This document shows, in pieces, positions 49,886 to 57,961 of a DNA stretch of 64,000 nt. Position 1 is the first letter of the stretch; every line of letters starts with the position of its first letter. The notes beneath the pieces are model-generated. The model ran no database searches, had not been told where the DNA came from, and saw only the letters and a list, made by a program, of their open reading frames with translations. The stretch comes from Stenotrophomonas maltophilia. Lineage in GTDB: Bacteria; Pseudomonadota; Gammaproteobacteria; Xanthomonadales; Xanthomonadaceae. The stretch lies in assembly GCF_006974125.1 (NCBI RefSeq), contig NZ_CP037858.1:1426001-1490000 (forward strand), written 5' to 3'. The translations under genes and the position numbers were made by a program.

Positions 49886-51145
49886 ATGTCTGTCAGTCGC
49901 AGTGCGATCAAGAAAGAGCCGGTGGCGCGTGCCACCATGGAACTGCAGCCGTTTGTCTGGGAGGGGACCGACAAGCGGGGCGTGAAGATGAAGGGCGAGC
50001 AGCTGGCCAAGAACGCCAACCTGCTGCGCGCCGAGCTGCGCCGCCAGGGCATCAACCCGGGCCAGGTCAAGCCCAAGTCGAAGCCGCTGTTCGGCGCCGC
50101 CGGCAGCCCGATCAAGCCCAAGGACATCGCCTTCTTCAGCCGGCAGATGGCCACGATGATGAAATCCGGCGTGCCGATCGTATCGTCGTTGGACATCATC
50201 GCCAGCGGGCACAAGAACCCGCGGATGAAGAAGCTGGTGGACACCATCCGCACCGACATCGAGGGCGGCTCTTCGATGCATGAAGCCATCAGCAAGCACC
50301 CGGTGCAGTTCGATGAGCTGTACCGCAACCTGGTGCGGGCCGGCGAAGGCGCCGGCGTGCTGGAAACCGTGCTGGACACGGTGGCCACCTACAAGGAAAA
50401 CATCGAAGCGCTGAAGGGCAAGATCAAGAAAGCGCTGTTCTACCCGATCATGGTGGTGGTGGTGGCGATGCTGGTCAGCGGCATCATGCTGGTGTTCGTG
50501 GTGCCGCAGTTCAAGGACGTGTTCAAGAGCTTCGGCGCCGAGCTGCCCGCCTTCACCCAGATGGTGGTGAACCTCTCGAGATTCATGGTGTCGTGGTGGT
50601 GGCTGATGCTGCTGGTCGCGATCGGTACGGCAGTCGCTCTGGTCATGTCCTACAAGCGCTCGCCGAAGATGCAGCATGCGATGGACCGGTTCGTGCTGAA
50701 GGTGCCGGTGATCGGGCAGATCATGCACAACAGCGCCATCGCCCGCTTCTCGCGCACCACCGCGGTGACCTTCAAGGCCGGCGTGCCGCTGGTGGAGGCG
50801 CTGGGCATCGTGGCCGGCGCCACCGGCAATACCGTGTACGAAGAGGCGGTGCTGCGCATGCGCGACGACGTCTCGGTGGGTTACCCGGTGAACATGTCGA
50901 TGAAGCAGACCAACCTGTTCCCGCACATGGTCATCCAGATGACCGGCATCGGCGAAGAGGCCGGCGCGCTGGATGCCATGCTGTTCAAGGTGGCCGAGTA
51001 CTATGAGCAGGAGGTCAACAATTCGGTGGATGCCCTGAGCAGCCTGCTGGAACCGATGATCATGGTGTTCATTGGTACCATTGTGGGCGGCATGGTGATT
51101 GCCATGTACCTTCCCATCTTCAAACTCGGCGCCGTCGTCGGATAA
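49886..51145 (+). CDS. pilC: Type IV pilus inner-membrane platform protein PilC
   Basis: 419 residues of the GspF/PilC family. Two homologous cytoplasmic helical domains (about 75-185 and 280-390), with FSRQMATMMKSGVPIVSSLD and FSRTTAVTFKAGVPLVEALG at matching positions. Three transmembrane segments (near 185-205, 235-255 and 395-415). The N-terminus has FVWEGTDKRGVKMKGEQ, usual for PilC. It couples PilB rotation to pilin insertion. The ATG at 49886 has GGGGAG six bases before it. It is divergent from the pilin genes and followed seven bases later by pilD. Confidence 0.95.
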   Translation: MSVSRSAIKKEPVARATMELQPFVWEGTDKRGVKMKGEQLAKNANLLRAELRRQGINPGQVKPKSKPLFGAAGSPIKPKDIAFFSRQMATMMKSGVPIVSSLDIIASGHKNPRMKKLVDTIRTDIEGGSSMHEAISKHPVQFDELYRNLVRAGEGAGVLETVLDTVATYKENIEALKGKIKKALFYPIMVVVVAMLVSGIMLVFVVPQFKDVFKSFGAELPAFTQMVVNLSRFMVSWWWLMLLVAIGTAVALVMSYKRSPKMQHAMDRFVLKVPVIGQIMHNSAIARFSRTTAVTFKAGVPLVEALGIVAGATGNTVYEEAVLRMRDDVSVGYPVNMSMKQTNLFPHMVIQMTGIGEEAGALDAMLFKVAEYYEQEVNNSVDALSSLLEPMIMVFIGTIVGGMVIAMYLPIFKLGAVVG

Positions 51146-51152
51146 CACATAC

Positions 51153-52016
51153 ATGGCTTTTCTCGACCAGCATCCTGGCCTCGGCTACCCCGCCGCGGCC
51201 GCCTTCGGACTGCTGCTGGGCAGTTTCCTGAACGTCGTCATCCTGCGCCTGCCCAAGCGGCTGGAATGGCAGTGGAAGCGCGATGCGCGCGAAGTCCTGG
51301 AGGAACCGGACTTCTATGAGCCGCCCCCACCGGGGATCGTGGTCGAGCCGTCGCACTGCCCGCACTGCAAGCACAAGCTGAGCTGGTACGAGAACATCCC
51401 CCTGTTCAGCTGGATCATCCAGGGCGGCAAGTGCCGCCACTGCAAGGCGCCGATCTCGCTGCAGTACCCGCTGGTGGAGGCGATGACCTCGCTGCTGGTG
51501 GTGGCCTGCGTCTGGCAGTTCGGCTTCGGCTGGCAGGGTTTCGGCGCCATCGTGCTGACCTGCTTCCTGATCGCGCTGTCCGGCATCGACCTGCGCACCC
51601 AGCTGCTGCCCGACCAGCTCACCCTGCCACTGATGTGGCTGGGGCTGATAGGCAGCATCGACAACCTCTACATGCCGGCCAAGCCCGCCCTGGTGGGTGC
51701 AGCGGTGGGCTACCTGTCGCTGTGGACGGTCTGGTGGCTGTTCAAGCAGCTGACCGGCAAGGAAGGCATGGGCCACGGCGATTTCAAGCTGCTGGCGGCA
51801 CTGGGCGCCTGGTGTGGCCTGAAGGGCATCCTGCCGATCATCCTGCTGTCCTCGGTGCTGGGCGCCATCATCGGCTCGATCTGGCTGTACAGCCGGGGCC
51901 GTGACCGCGCCACGCCGATTCCGTTCGGCCCCTACCTGGCCATTGCCGGCTGGCTGTACTTCATGTGGGGTGCGCCGCTGGTGGAGCAGTACATGGTGAT
52001 GAGCGGGCTGCGCTGA
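51153..52016 (+). CDS. pilD: Prepilin peptidase/N-methyltransferase PilD
   Basis: Cuts the prepilin leader and N-methylates the new terminus at the inner membrane; it also serves type II secretion pseudopilins. 287 residues. Cytoplasmic loop 1 has the four-Cys motif (Cys69, Cys72, Cys94, Cys97). The aspartyl protease residues are Asp146 in SGIDLRTQLLPD and Asp210 in GMGHGDFKLLA. About eight transmembrane segments. The start ATG follows the pilC stop codon after seven bases and is in an operon with coaE, which starts 11 bases after its stop codon. Confidence 0.95.
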   Translation: MAFLDQHPGLGYPAAAAFGLLLGSFLNVVILRLPKRLEWQWKRDAREVLEEPDFYEPPPPGIVVEPSHCPHCKHKLSWYENIPLFSWIIQGGKCRHCKAPISLQYPLVEAMTSLLVVACVWQFGFGWQGFGAIVLTCFLIALSGIDLRTQLLPDQLTLPLMWLGLIGSIDNLYMPAKPALVGAAVGYLSLWTVWWLFKQLTGKEGMGHGDFKLLAALGAWCGLKGILPIILLSSVLGAIIGSIWLYSRGRDRATPIPFGPYLAIAGWLYFMWGAPLVEQYMVMSGLR

Positions 52017-52027
52017 GGGGAGTCCCC

Positions 52028-52639
52028 ATGAGCCGCTACGTGGTTGGCCTGACCGGCGGCATCGCCGCCGGCAAGAGCGAAGTGACCCGGCGCTTCGAGG
52101 CGCTGGGCATCGTGGTGGCCGACGCCGATCTGGCCGCCCGGGCCGTGGTGGCTGCGGGCAGCCCGGCGCTGGCCCGCATCGCCGAGCGCTTCGGCGCCGA
52201 CATGCTGCTGGCCGATGGCAACCTGGACCGGGGACGCCTGCGCGCCCACGTCTTTGCCGACCCGGCCGAGCGGACGGCGCTGGAAGCCATCACCCACCCG
52301 GCCATCCGTCTGCTGATGCAACAGCAGTGCGAGCAGGCTGAAAGCCCTTATGCGATTGCCGCCATTCCGCTGCTGACCGAGGTCGGTGGCCGAAAGGCAT
52401 ACCCCTGGCTGGACCGGGTACTGCTGGTGGATGCGCCGGAAGCCGTGCAGCACGCCCGGCTGATGCAGCGCGATGGCATCGACGCCGCGCTGGCCGACCA
52501 GATGATTGCTGCGCAGGCCAGTCGTGCGCAGCGGCTGGCACTGGCCGATGACGTGGTGGTCAATGATGGGCAGCCGGAGGACCTGCAGGTGCAGGTGGAA
52601 CAGCTGCATGCGCGGTATCTGGGGTTGGCCGGGGGGTGA
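52028..52639 (+). CDS. coaE: Dephospho-CoA kinase
   Basis: Final step of coenzyme A synthesis: phosphorylation of dephospho-CoA. 203 residues (206 in E. coli). P-loop GGIAAGKS at 10-17, GIVVADADLAARAV near 27-40, ITHPAIRLLMQQQ near 88 and the lid region AIPLLTEVGGRKAYPWLDRVLLVD. The C-terminus carries ADDVVVNDGQPEDLQVQVEQLH. The order pilC-pilD-coaE is widespread in gammaproteobacteria. The ATG at 52028 begins MSRYVVGLTGG. SMAG repeats follow, then a convergent kinase gene. Confidence 0.95.
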   Translation: MSRYVVGLTGGIAAGKSEVTRRFEALGIVVADADLAARAVVAAGSPALARIAERFGADMLLADGNLDRGRLRAHVFADPAERTALEAITHPAIRLLMQQQCEQAESPYAIAAIPLLTEVGGRKAYPWLDRVLLVDAPEAVQHARLMQRDGIDAALADQMIAAQASRAQRLALADDVVVNDGQPEDLQVQVEQLHARYLGLAGG

Positions 52640-52647
52640 TGCCTGGT

Positions 52648-52727
52648 TGCCGGCCAGCGACCGGCACTACCGGAGCCCATCCACGCATGGCGTGGATCTA
52701 CTGTAGAGCCGGGCCCCTGCTCGGCTC
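52648..52727. repeat. Three SMAG elements between coaE and the sensor kinase
   Basis: Inverted TGCCGGCC-AGC-GACCGGCA with CTAC (52648-52670), inverted ATCCACGC-ATG-GCGTGGAT with CTAC (52679-52701) and a plus-strand GTAG with an AGCCGGGC stem (52703-52727). Confidence 0.8.
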
Positions 52728-52736
52728 CACTTCGCC

Positions 52737-54104
52737 TTACAAGGGTTTCGGCGAGAACGTCAGCGTGGCGATCACGCCGCGCTCGCCACCGGGGCGCACG
52801 CTCACCTGCCAGCCGTACAGGTCGCACAGACGGCTGACGATCGACAGGCCGATGCCGCCACCCTGCGAATGGCCGGCGTGCGTGCCGCGGTAGCCGCGCT
52901 GGAACAGCTTGGCCGCATCTTCCTCGCTCAGGCCCGGGCCGCTGTCGGTTACCGACACCGAATTGGTGCCGACGAACACGCGTACCTCGCCGTCCTGCGA
53001 GTACTTCACCGCGTTGCCGATCAGGTTGCCCAGTGCCACCGACAGCGCCGCTTCGGGCGCATCGATCACCAGGTTGCGCTCGCCTTCCAGCAGCAGCTCC
53101 AGCGGCTTGCCGCCCAGCTGCGCGCGGTGCGCATCCAGCAGCTGCTCGGCCACGCGGGCCACGTTGCTGGTGCCCTGCCCTCGCTCGTTGCGCGACAGCA
53201 GCAGCAGCGCACCGATCAGGTCGCTGCACTGCTGCTCGGCACGCTGGATGCGCTGCAGGCGCTGCAGCACCTTCTCGTCCAGGCCGGGCCGGGTCAGCAG
53301 CAGCTCGGTGGCACCGCGGATCACCGCCAGCGGCGTGCGCAGTTCATGGCTGACGTCTGCATTGAACTCTCGGTCGCGCTGCACCACTTCGGTCAGCCGC
53401 GAGGAATAGTCGTCCAGCGCCTGTGCCAGCTGCCCCACCTCGTCATCGGGAAAGCGCGGCGCCAAGGGCTCGGGATCACTGGTACCGCCACGGTACGCAC
53501 GCAGCCGCGCGGCCAGGTCCGACACTGGCTTCATCACCTTCGATGCCGACCACCAGCCCAGCACCAGCGACAGTACGCTGAACACCAGCACCGACAACAC
53601 CAGCGCGCGGTTGAGCTGCTTGCCACCGCGCACGCTGTCGGTCATGTCATAGGCGAGGAAGAACCAGGCGTCGGGCGTCTTCCGCACGGCCAGCTTGTAG
53701 GAATAGGGTTCGCCGTGTTCGTCGCCGCTGACGCTGTGGATGCCATCGGAGAAGCCCGCCCACTGCGCGCGTTCTTCGCGCACCCGGTCGAACTTGTCCT
53801 TGGAATAGGCATACGCACGGATCTGCAGCACCGGCGCGTCCGGGTTGTGGCCCGGGTGTTCGTAGTAGCGCCGCGCGTACTCGTCGATGTTGCGGTTCAT
53901 CAGCTCTTCCACCAGCTGGTTTTCCACGCGCAGGCGGGCCCAGTTGGTGGCGAACGCGAACAGTGTTGTCAGGCAGAAGCCCAACAACACGAACGAGACG
54001 ATGATGCGGCTGCGCAGGCGCCGCCTGTATGGCGTGCGCCGGCGCTCCCCCTTGGCTGCCACGGAATCAGGCTTCCGGGGTGGCGATGCGGTATCCGATG
54101 CCAT
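52737..54104 (-). CDS. Sensor histidine kinase, ColS/VgrS type
   Basis: 455 residues. Cytoplasmic basic N-terminus, transmembrane segment about 33-53, periplasmic sensor about 54-165, second transmembrane segment about 168-187 and HAMP region (KPVSDLAARLRAYRGG). Phospho-acceptor His253 in DVSHELRTPLAV, N-box LGNLIGNAVKYS, G1 DSGPGL and G2 GGGIGLSIVSRLC. The periplasmic part holds several glutamates (VENQLVEELMNRNIDEY); in Xanthomonas VgrS an acidic motif there binds Fe3+. The match to ColRS/VgrRS rests on its position near the pil cluster and on overall form, so it is tentative. The ATG at 54102-54104 lies within the regulator gene (38-base overlap). Confidence 0.85.
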   Translation of the reverse strand: MASDTASPPRKPDSVAAKGERRRTPYRRRLRSRIIVSFVLLGFCLTTLFAFATNWARLRVENQLVEELMNRNIDEYARRYYEHPGHNPDAPVLQIRAYAYSKDKFDRVREERAQWAGFSDGIHSVSGDEHGEPYSYKLAVRKTPDAWFFLAYDMTDSVRGGKQLNRALVLSVLVFSVLSLVLGWWSASKVMKPVSDLAARLRAYRGGTSDPEPLAPRFPDDEVGQLAQALDDYSSRLTEVVQRDREFNADVSHELRTPLAVIRGATELLLTRPGLDEKVLQRLQRIQRAEQQCSDLIGALLLLSRNERGQGTSNVARVAEQLLDAHRAQLGGKPLELLLEGERNLVIDAPEAALSVALGNLIGNAVKYSQDGEVRVFVGTNSVSVTDSGPGLSEEDAAKLFQRGYRGTHAGHSQGGGIGLSIVSRLCDLYGWQVSVRPGGERGVIATLTFSPKPL

Positions 54105-54744
54105 GGCGGGTCTGGATCAGCGGCACTTCAAACGGCTTGTCGACCACCGCACGCAGGCCATGGATATGCACGCGCAGCGAATCCGAGTCGGGCAGTTCCT
54201 CGCCCCACACGCGGGTTTCCAGTTCCTGGCGGGTCACCACCGCCGGCGCCGCTTCCATCAGCGCCTGCAGGATCTTCAGTGCGGTCGGGTTGAGCTGCAG
54301 CAGCTTGCCCTGGCGGCGAACTTCCAGCGTGTCCAGGTTGTACTCCAGATCGCCGGTTTCCAGCACGCGGGTCTGCACGCCCTTGCCGCGGCGCGACAGG
54401 GCGTTCAGACGCACTTCCACTTCCTGCAGCGCGAACGGCTTGATCAGGTAGTCATCGGCACCGGAATCGAAGCCGGCCAGCTTGTTGTCCAGCGAATCGC
54501 GGGCCGTCAGCATCAGCACCGGGGTCTGCTTGCGCGCTTCATTGCGCAGCTTGCGGCAGACTTCGATGCCGTCCATGCCTGGCAGGTTGAGATCCAGCAC
54601 GATCGCGTCGAACTCGTGCACCACGGCCAGATGCAGGCCGGTGACCCCGTCAGCCGCGAAGTCCACCGTATGCCCCCGGTCCTCCAGATAGTCGCCCAGG
54701 TTGGCCGCAATGTCGCTGTTGTCTTCGATTACCAGGATTCTCAC
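54067..54744 (-). CDS. OmpR-family response regulator, ColR/VgrR type
   Basis: 225 residues. Receiver domain with acidic pair ED (7-8), phospho-acceptor Asp51 in AIVLDLNLPGMDGIEV, conserved LTARDSLDNKLAGFDSGADD and IKPFALQEVEVRL. DNA-binding winged helix has LQLNPTALKILQALMEA and SDSLRVHIHGLRAVVDKPF, ending in RHGIGYRI. The start is GTG at 54742-54744 with GAGG eight bases upstream, eight bases after the stop codon of the small secreted protein gene at 54753. The operon order is therefore two small secreted proteins, regulator, kinase. Orthology to ColR/VgrR is inferred. Confidence 0.88.
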   Translation of the reverse strand: MRILVIEDNSDIAANLGDYLEDRGHTVDFAADGVTGLHLAVVHEFDAIVLDLNLPGMDGIEVCRKLRNEARKQTPVLMLTARDSLDNKLAGFDSGADDYLIKPFALQEVEVRLNALSRRGKGVQTRVLETGDLEYNLDTLEVRRQGKLLQLNPTALKILQALMEAAPAVVTRQELETRVWGEELPDSDSLRVHIHGLRAVVDKPFEVPLIQTRHGIGYRIATPEA

Positions 54745-54752
54745 TGTCACCT

Positions 54753-55223
54753 CTAATTGACTGTACTGCCGGCGCGCATGACCTGCCTCATATCCTGCTG
54801 TGCCCGTTCCTTCTGCCGAGCACGCTCGGCAACGGTCATGCACTGCGTCGTGGTCCGATTGGAACCGATGGGCTTTTCACGTTGGCATATTAGACGACTA
54901 TCTTCACGCGCCTGTGTCAAAACCGTGTTCACGACCTGCTGATCGTTGAAGACTTGGGTTTGCACCGGTTCAGGCATGGAATCGCGCGCCGGGTACTGCT
55001 CCACCGCTGCCCGCATGCGTGCCAGGGCGTCGTTGACGCGGGTGCGCTCGTCCTGCTTGAGTTCCGAATAGGTTTCGCCGTCCTTGAGCTCCACCTCGAT
55101 ACGCGCGATCTGCTGCTGCAGCGGCTGACCGGGCACGAACACCTCCTTGCCCCGGGATGCCGATGCGGTACTGACCAGGGCGAGTCCTGACAACAGGACG
55201 GCCGACATCAAAGCCTGTTTCAT
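54753..55223 (-). CDS. Small secreted protein, paralogue 2 of a tandem pair
   Basis: 156 residues, no family I can name. A signal peptide covers about 1-23 (ends VSTASAS). The mature part is mostly helical and charged: QQIARIEVELKDGETYSEL, DERTRVNDALARMRAAVEQY. A conserved core follows: QVFNDQQVVNTVLTQAREDS, RLIC, IGSNRTTTQCMTVAERARQK. The two cysteines (RLIC and TTQC) could form a disulfide. Its neighbour at 55313 has the same arrangement. It ends 8 bases before the response regulator gene on the same strand, so the two are almost certainly co-transcribed. A role in signal input or as a target of the two-component system is possible but unproven. Confidence 0.82.
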   Translation of the reverse strand: MKQALMSAVLLSGLALVSTASASRGKEVFVPGQPLQQQIARIEVELKDGETYSELKQDERTRVNDALARMRAAVEQYPARDSMPEPVQTQVFNDQQVVNTVLTQAREDSRLICQREKPIGSNRTTTQCMTVAERARQKERAQQDMRQVMRAGSTVN

Positions 55224-55312
55224 GGCAAACAAATCCTTGTCTGTGGCGAATCCCGACTCTATTCGCACCACCTTCACGCCAGCAAGTGCCAATGGTCGGG
55301 GCCGCGGAAGCC

Positions 55313-55789
55313 CTACCGCGAGCTGGCAGGGTTGAAGTTGTTGAAGGTGCGCTGGTCGTTCAACAGCGCCTTGCCCTTTTCCTCGATCCGGCGGCGCTCG
55401 GCCACCGTCAGGCAGCGGCTTTTGGGCATGTTGCTGCCGGTGCTGCGCGTGTGCTGGCAGATCTGCCGGCTGTCCTCGTGGGCGCGGGTGAGCAGGGTAT
55501 TGATGCGCTCCTGGTCGTTGAAGACCTCCCCCTGCACCTGCGGTGGCAGTTCCTGCAGGCTCTGGTGGGCGCCCATCCGCGCGGTGATCCGGGCCAGTGC
55601 CTGGCGTACCTCGCTGCGGTCATCAGCGGAAATCTCGCTGTAATCGCCATCATCCAGGGCCTTTTCGACCTGGCGCACCTGCTCGGCCACCGGCGACTGC
55701 CGGTCCATCTGCACAACGGATGTCTCCGGCTTGGCCGCAGCAGATCCGGCCAGGCCCAGCAACAACGCGATCATCGTGATGCGGTACAT
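55313..55789 (-). CDS. Small secreted protein, paralogue 1 of a tandem pair
   Basis: 158 residues. A signal peptide covers about 1-19 (ends AGSAAAK). Same layout as the gene at 54753: VAEQVRQVEKALDDGDYSEI, DDRSEVRQALARITARM, then EVFNDQERINTLLTRAHEDS, RQIC, TGSNMPKSRCLTVAERRRIE. Both cysteines are conserved. The shared core suggests tandem duplication, with divergence outside it. The ATG at 55787-55789 has GGAGG seven bases before it, better than an ATG six codons upstream. The 89-base gap to the second copy and the short gap beyond suggest one operon with the two-component genes. No known domain recognised. Confidence 0.82.
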   Translation of the reverse strand: MYRITMIALLLGLAGSAAAKPETSVVQMDRQSPVAEQVRQVEKALDDGDYSEISADDRSEVRQALARITARMGAHQSLQELPPQVQGEVFNDQERINTLLTRAHEDSRQICQHTRSTGSNMPKSRCLTVAERRRIEEKGKALLNDQRTFNNFNPASSR

Positions 55790-55872
55790 CGCCAGCCTCC
55801 GATCCATCCAGGAACGATGGGGGCCACTCTACGGCCGTCACGCTGCCTCCACAAGGGACACCGGGCAGGCAT

Positions 55873-55906
55873 AAAAAAGACCCAGGCGGTGCCCCCGCCT
55901 GGGTCT
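55873..55906 (-). terminator. Intrinsic terminator of rimK
   Basis: On the minus strand AGACCCAGGCGG, loop, CCGCCTGGGTCT followed by TTTTTAT. A 12-bp perfect stem (55878-55889 with 55895-55906) and a T-run; it lies 130 bases downstream of the rimK stop codon. The stretch 55907-56035 between them shows no gene. Confidence 0.85.
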
Positions 55907-56035
55907 GAAGTTGTATCCCGATACCGATCCTGCTGAGAGGCAGAGCTGCGGTTCGCTGAAGCCTACGCGCGGGCCGATTAAAGGCTTGTTAAAGCCCGCC
56001 TCATCCGTCCGTGAGAATCTCAAATCATTGAATAC

Positions 56036-56914
56036 TCAGGGCTTTTTAAGCTTCTCGACGTGTTCGATGATGCGCGTGGCCACGTCCACCCCGCAGGCGG
56101 CCTCGATCCCTTCCAGCCCCGGCGTGGAGTTGACCTCCAGCACCAGCGGGCCACGTGCGGAGCGGATCAGGTCCACCCCGCACACCGAAAGGCCCAGCGC
56201 CTTGGCCGAACGCACAGCGACCTGCTGCTCGGCGCGGCTGGCCTTGGCGGCCACGGCGGTGCCACCGGCATGCAGGTTGGAGCGGAAGTCCCCTTCCGGC
56301 GCCTGTCGCTGCATCGAGGCCACCACCTGATCACCGACCACGAAGCAGCGCAGATCGGCTCCCTTGGCTTCGCCGATGAACTCCTGCATCAGGAAGTTGG
56401 CGTACAACCCGCGCAGGGCCTCGACAATGCCGCGCGAGGCGCTGGCCTTCTCGGTGAGGATCACGCCGCGGCCCTGGGTGCCTTCGTTGAGCTTCACCAC
56501 GTGCGGGGGCGGACCGAGCATGGACAGCAGGTCGACGGTGTCGTCGGGGTTGTCGCCGAACACGGTGACCGGCATGTCGATGCCCTTGGCCGCCAGCAGC
56601 TGGTGCGCGCGCAGCTTGTCGCGCGAACGCAGGATCGCGTCGGAGGGATTGGGTGTGCGCGCGCCCATCAGCTCGAACTGCCGCAGCACGGCGGTGCCGT
56701 AGCGGGTGATCGAGGCACCGATGCGCGGGATGACCATGTCCACGCCGGTCATCGGCCGGCCCTTGTAGTGCATCGAGAAGCCATCGGCGGCAATGCGCAT
56801 GTAGCAGCGCAGCGGGTCGAGGATGCGCACAGTATGGCCGCGCGCGCGTGCCGCCTCGACCAGCCGACGGGTGGAATACAGGGAGCTGTTGCGGGACAGG
56901 ATGGCGAGCTTCAT
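56036..56914 (-). CDS. rimK: ATP-grasp ligase RimK
   Basis: Adds glutamate residues to the C-terminus of ribosomal protein S6 (E. coli RimK), or acts as a related alpha-L-glutamate ligase. 292 residues (300 in E. coli). N-terminal [21 protein letters not shown] and [19 protein letters not shown]. The ATP-grasp domain has [19 protein letters not shown] near 138, [20 protein letters not shown] near 175 and the metal-binding [15 protein letters not shown] near 255. Start ATG at 56912-56914. It stands alone on the minus strand; a strong terminator follows. Confidence 0.93.
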   Translation of the reverse strand: MKLAILSRNSSLYSTRRLVEAARARGHTVRILDPLRCYMRIAADGFSMHYKGRPMTGVDMVIPRIGASITRYGTAVLRQFELMGARTPNPSDAILRSRDKLRAHQLLAAKGIDMPVTVFGDNPDDTVDLLSMLGPPPHVVKLNEGTQGRGVILTEKASASRGIVEALRGLYANFLMQEFIGEAKGADLRCFVVGDQVVASMQRQAPEGDFRSNLHAGGTAVAAKASRAEQQVAVRSAKALGLSVCGVDLIRSARGPLVLEVNSTPGLEGIEAACGVDVATRIIEHVEKLKKP

Positions 56915-57078
56915 CGCGGCAGGATCGGGCGGCAGGCGCGCAGCATAGCGCGGGCGTGTGGCGGGTGGATGATGTCGCGCGGGCAGGCGATTCTGCGTGC
57001 CTGGCAGGGCTGTGCGAAGATGCCCTGCCGGCTACAGGACAGACACTGCCGGCCCATGCAAACCAAGGAGAACCACAG

Positions 57079-57444
57079 ATGCGAATGGGAATTCCGCTGT
57101 TGTTGCTGTTTGGCCTGGTGGGAGGCGCCGCAGATGTGCAGGCTGCGCCGACCCATGCAGTCTCCCGGCTCTACTTCGATGCCAACAACACCCTGATCGG
57201 CCAAGGCCTGCGCTACTGCACCGGCAGGACCCAGCACCAGGGCGTTGCGTCTCATGCCAATACCCGCTGGATCGATGTCTCTTACGCGTGCCAGGGCGAC
57301 TCGACCGACGTTTCCTACGGCAGCTGGGTGCCTGCGCAACTGCGGCAGGATTTCTGCACGCTGTATGACGCCTGCACATCGCTGATGCCATGGCCGGAAC
57401 CCGGCCTGCCCGGCACCCTCGGCAACGGCTTCTACTCTGACTGA
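57079..57444 (+). CDS. Small secreted protein, DUF6289-like
   Basis: 121 residues, function unknown. Signal peptide about 1-23 (ends ADVQAAP). The mature part has YFDANNTLIGQGLRYCTGRT and a later Cys set (YACQGD, FCTLYDAC). The pattern of a Tyr-Cys followed by a small polar motif is like short secreted proteins grouped as DUF6289, but the match is loose. The start ATG is preceded by AAGGAG at eight bases. It stands between divergent rimK and the thioesterase gene, with no evident partner. Confidence 0.75.
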   Translation: MRMGIPLLLLFGLVGGAADVQAAPTHAVSRLYFDANNTLIGQGLRYCTGRTQHQGVASHANTRWIDVSYACQGDSTDVSYGSWVPAQLRQDFCTLYDACTSLMPWPEPGLPGTLGNGFYSD

Positions 57445-57523
57445 CAGCCGCTGGCCGCCGTACCGTCTCCGGCGATGGCAGCGCCGTCGCCGGAGACTCC
57501 ACCCGCCATGCCCCGGAGACTCC

Positions 57524-57961
57524 ATGCCACTGACGATCCTTCCGCGCTTCTCCGAAGTGGATGTACTCGGCCACGTCACCAACACCGCCCTGCCCGTCTG
57601 GTTCGAGGAAGGTCGCCAGGAGATCTTCCGGCATTTCAGCCGCGAGGCCAGCATGCGCGATCTGGCGCTGATCCTGCGCCGCTACGAGATCGACTTCCTG
57701 CAGCAGATACAGGCGGGGCACGAAGTGCGCATCGAGACCCGGATCGAGAGCATCGGCCGCTCGTCGCTGTCGATCGTGCAGCAGGCGTTCCAGTTCGAGG
57801 CCCTGGTGGCCAGCGGGCACTGCGTGATGGTGCATTTCGACTACACGACCAACGCCTCGCGCGAGATCGATGCGGAGCAGCGCCAGGCATTGTCGGGGCT
57901 GTTCACCGAGGAATATGCGCTGTCGCTGCGGGAAACGAGCGCGCGCGCCGCCGAGGCCTGA
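57524..57961 (+). CDS. Acyl-CoA thioesterase, 4HBT hotdog family
   Basis: 145 residues with the hotdog fold. The N-terminus RFSEVDVLGHVTNTALPVWFEEGRQEIFR is the 4HBT motif (an Asp-x-x-Gly-His-Val-x-Asn signature with the catalytic acidic residue). It is followed by ALILRRYEIDFLQQIQAGHEV and SIVQQAFQFEALVASGHCVMVHFD. It cleaves acyl-CoA thioesters in the cytoplasm; the chain-length preference is unknown. The ATG at 57524 follows a GAGACTCC stretch. Its TGA stop directly abuts the stop codon of the convergent gene at 57962, with no base between them. Confidence 0.9.
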   Translation: MPLTILPRFSEVDVLGHVTNTALPVWFEEGRQEIFRHFSREASMRDLALILRRYEIDFLQQIQAGHEVRIETRIESIGRSSLSIVQQAFQFEALVASGHCVMVHFDYTTNASREIDAEQRQALSGLFTEEYALSLRETSARAAEA

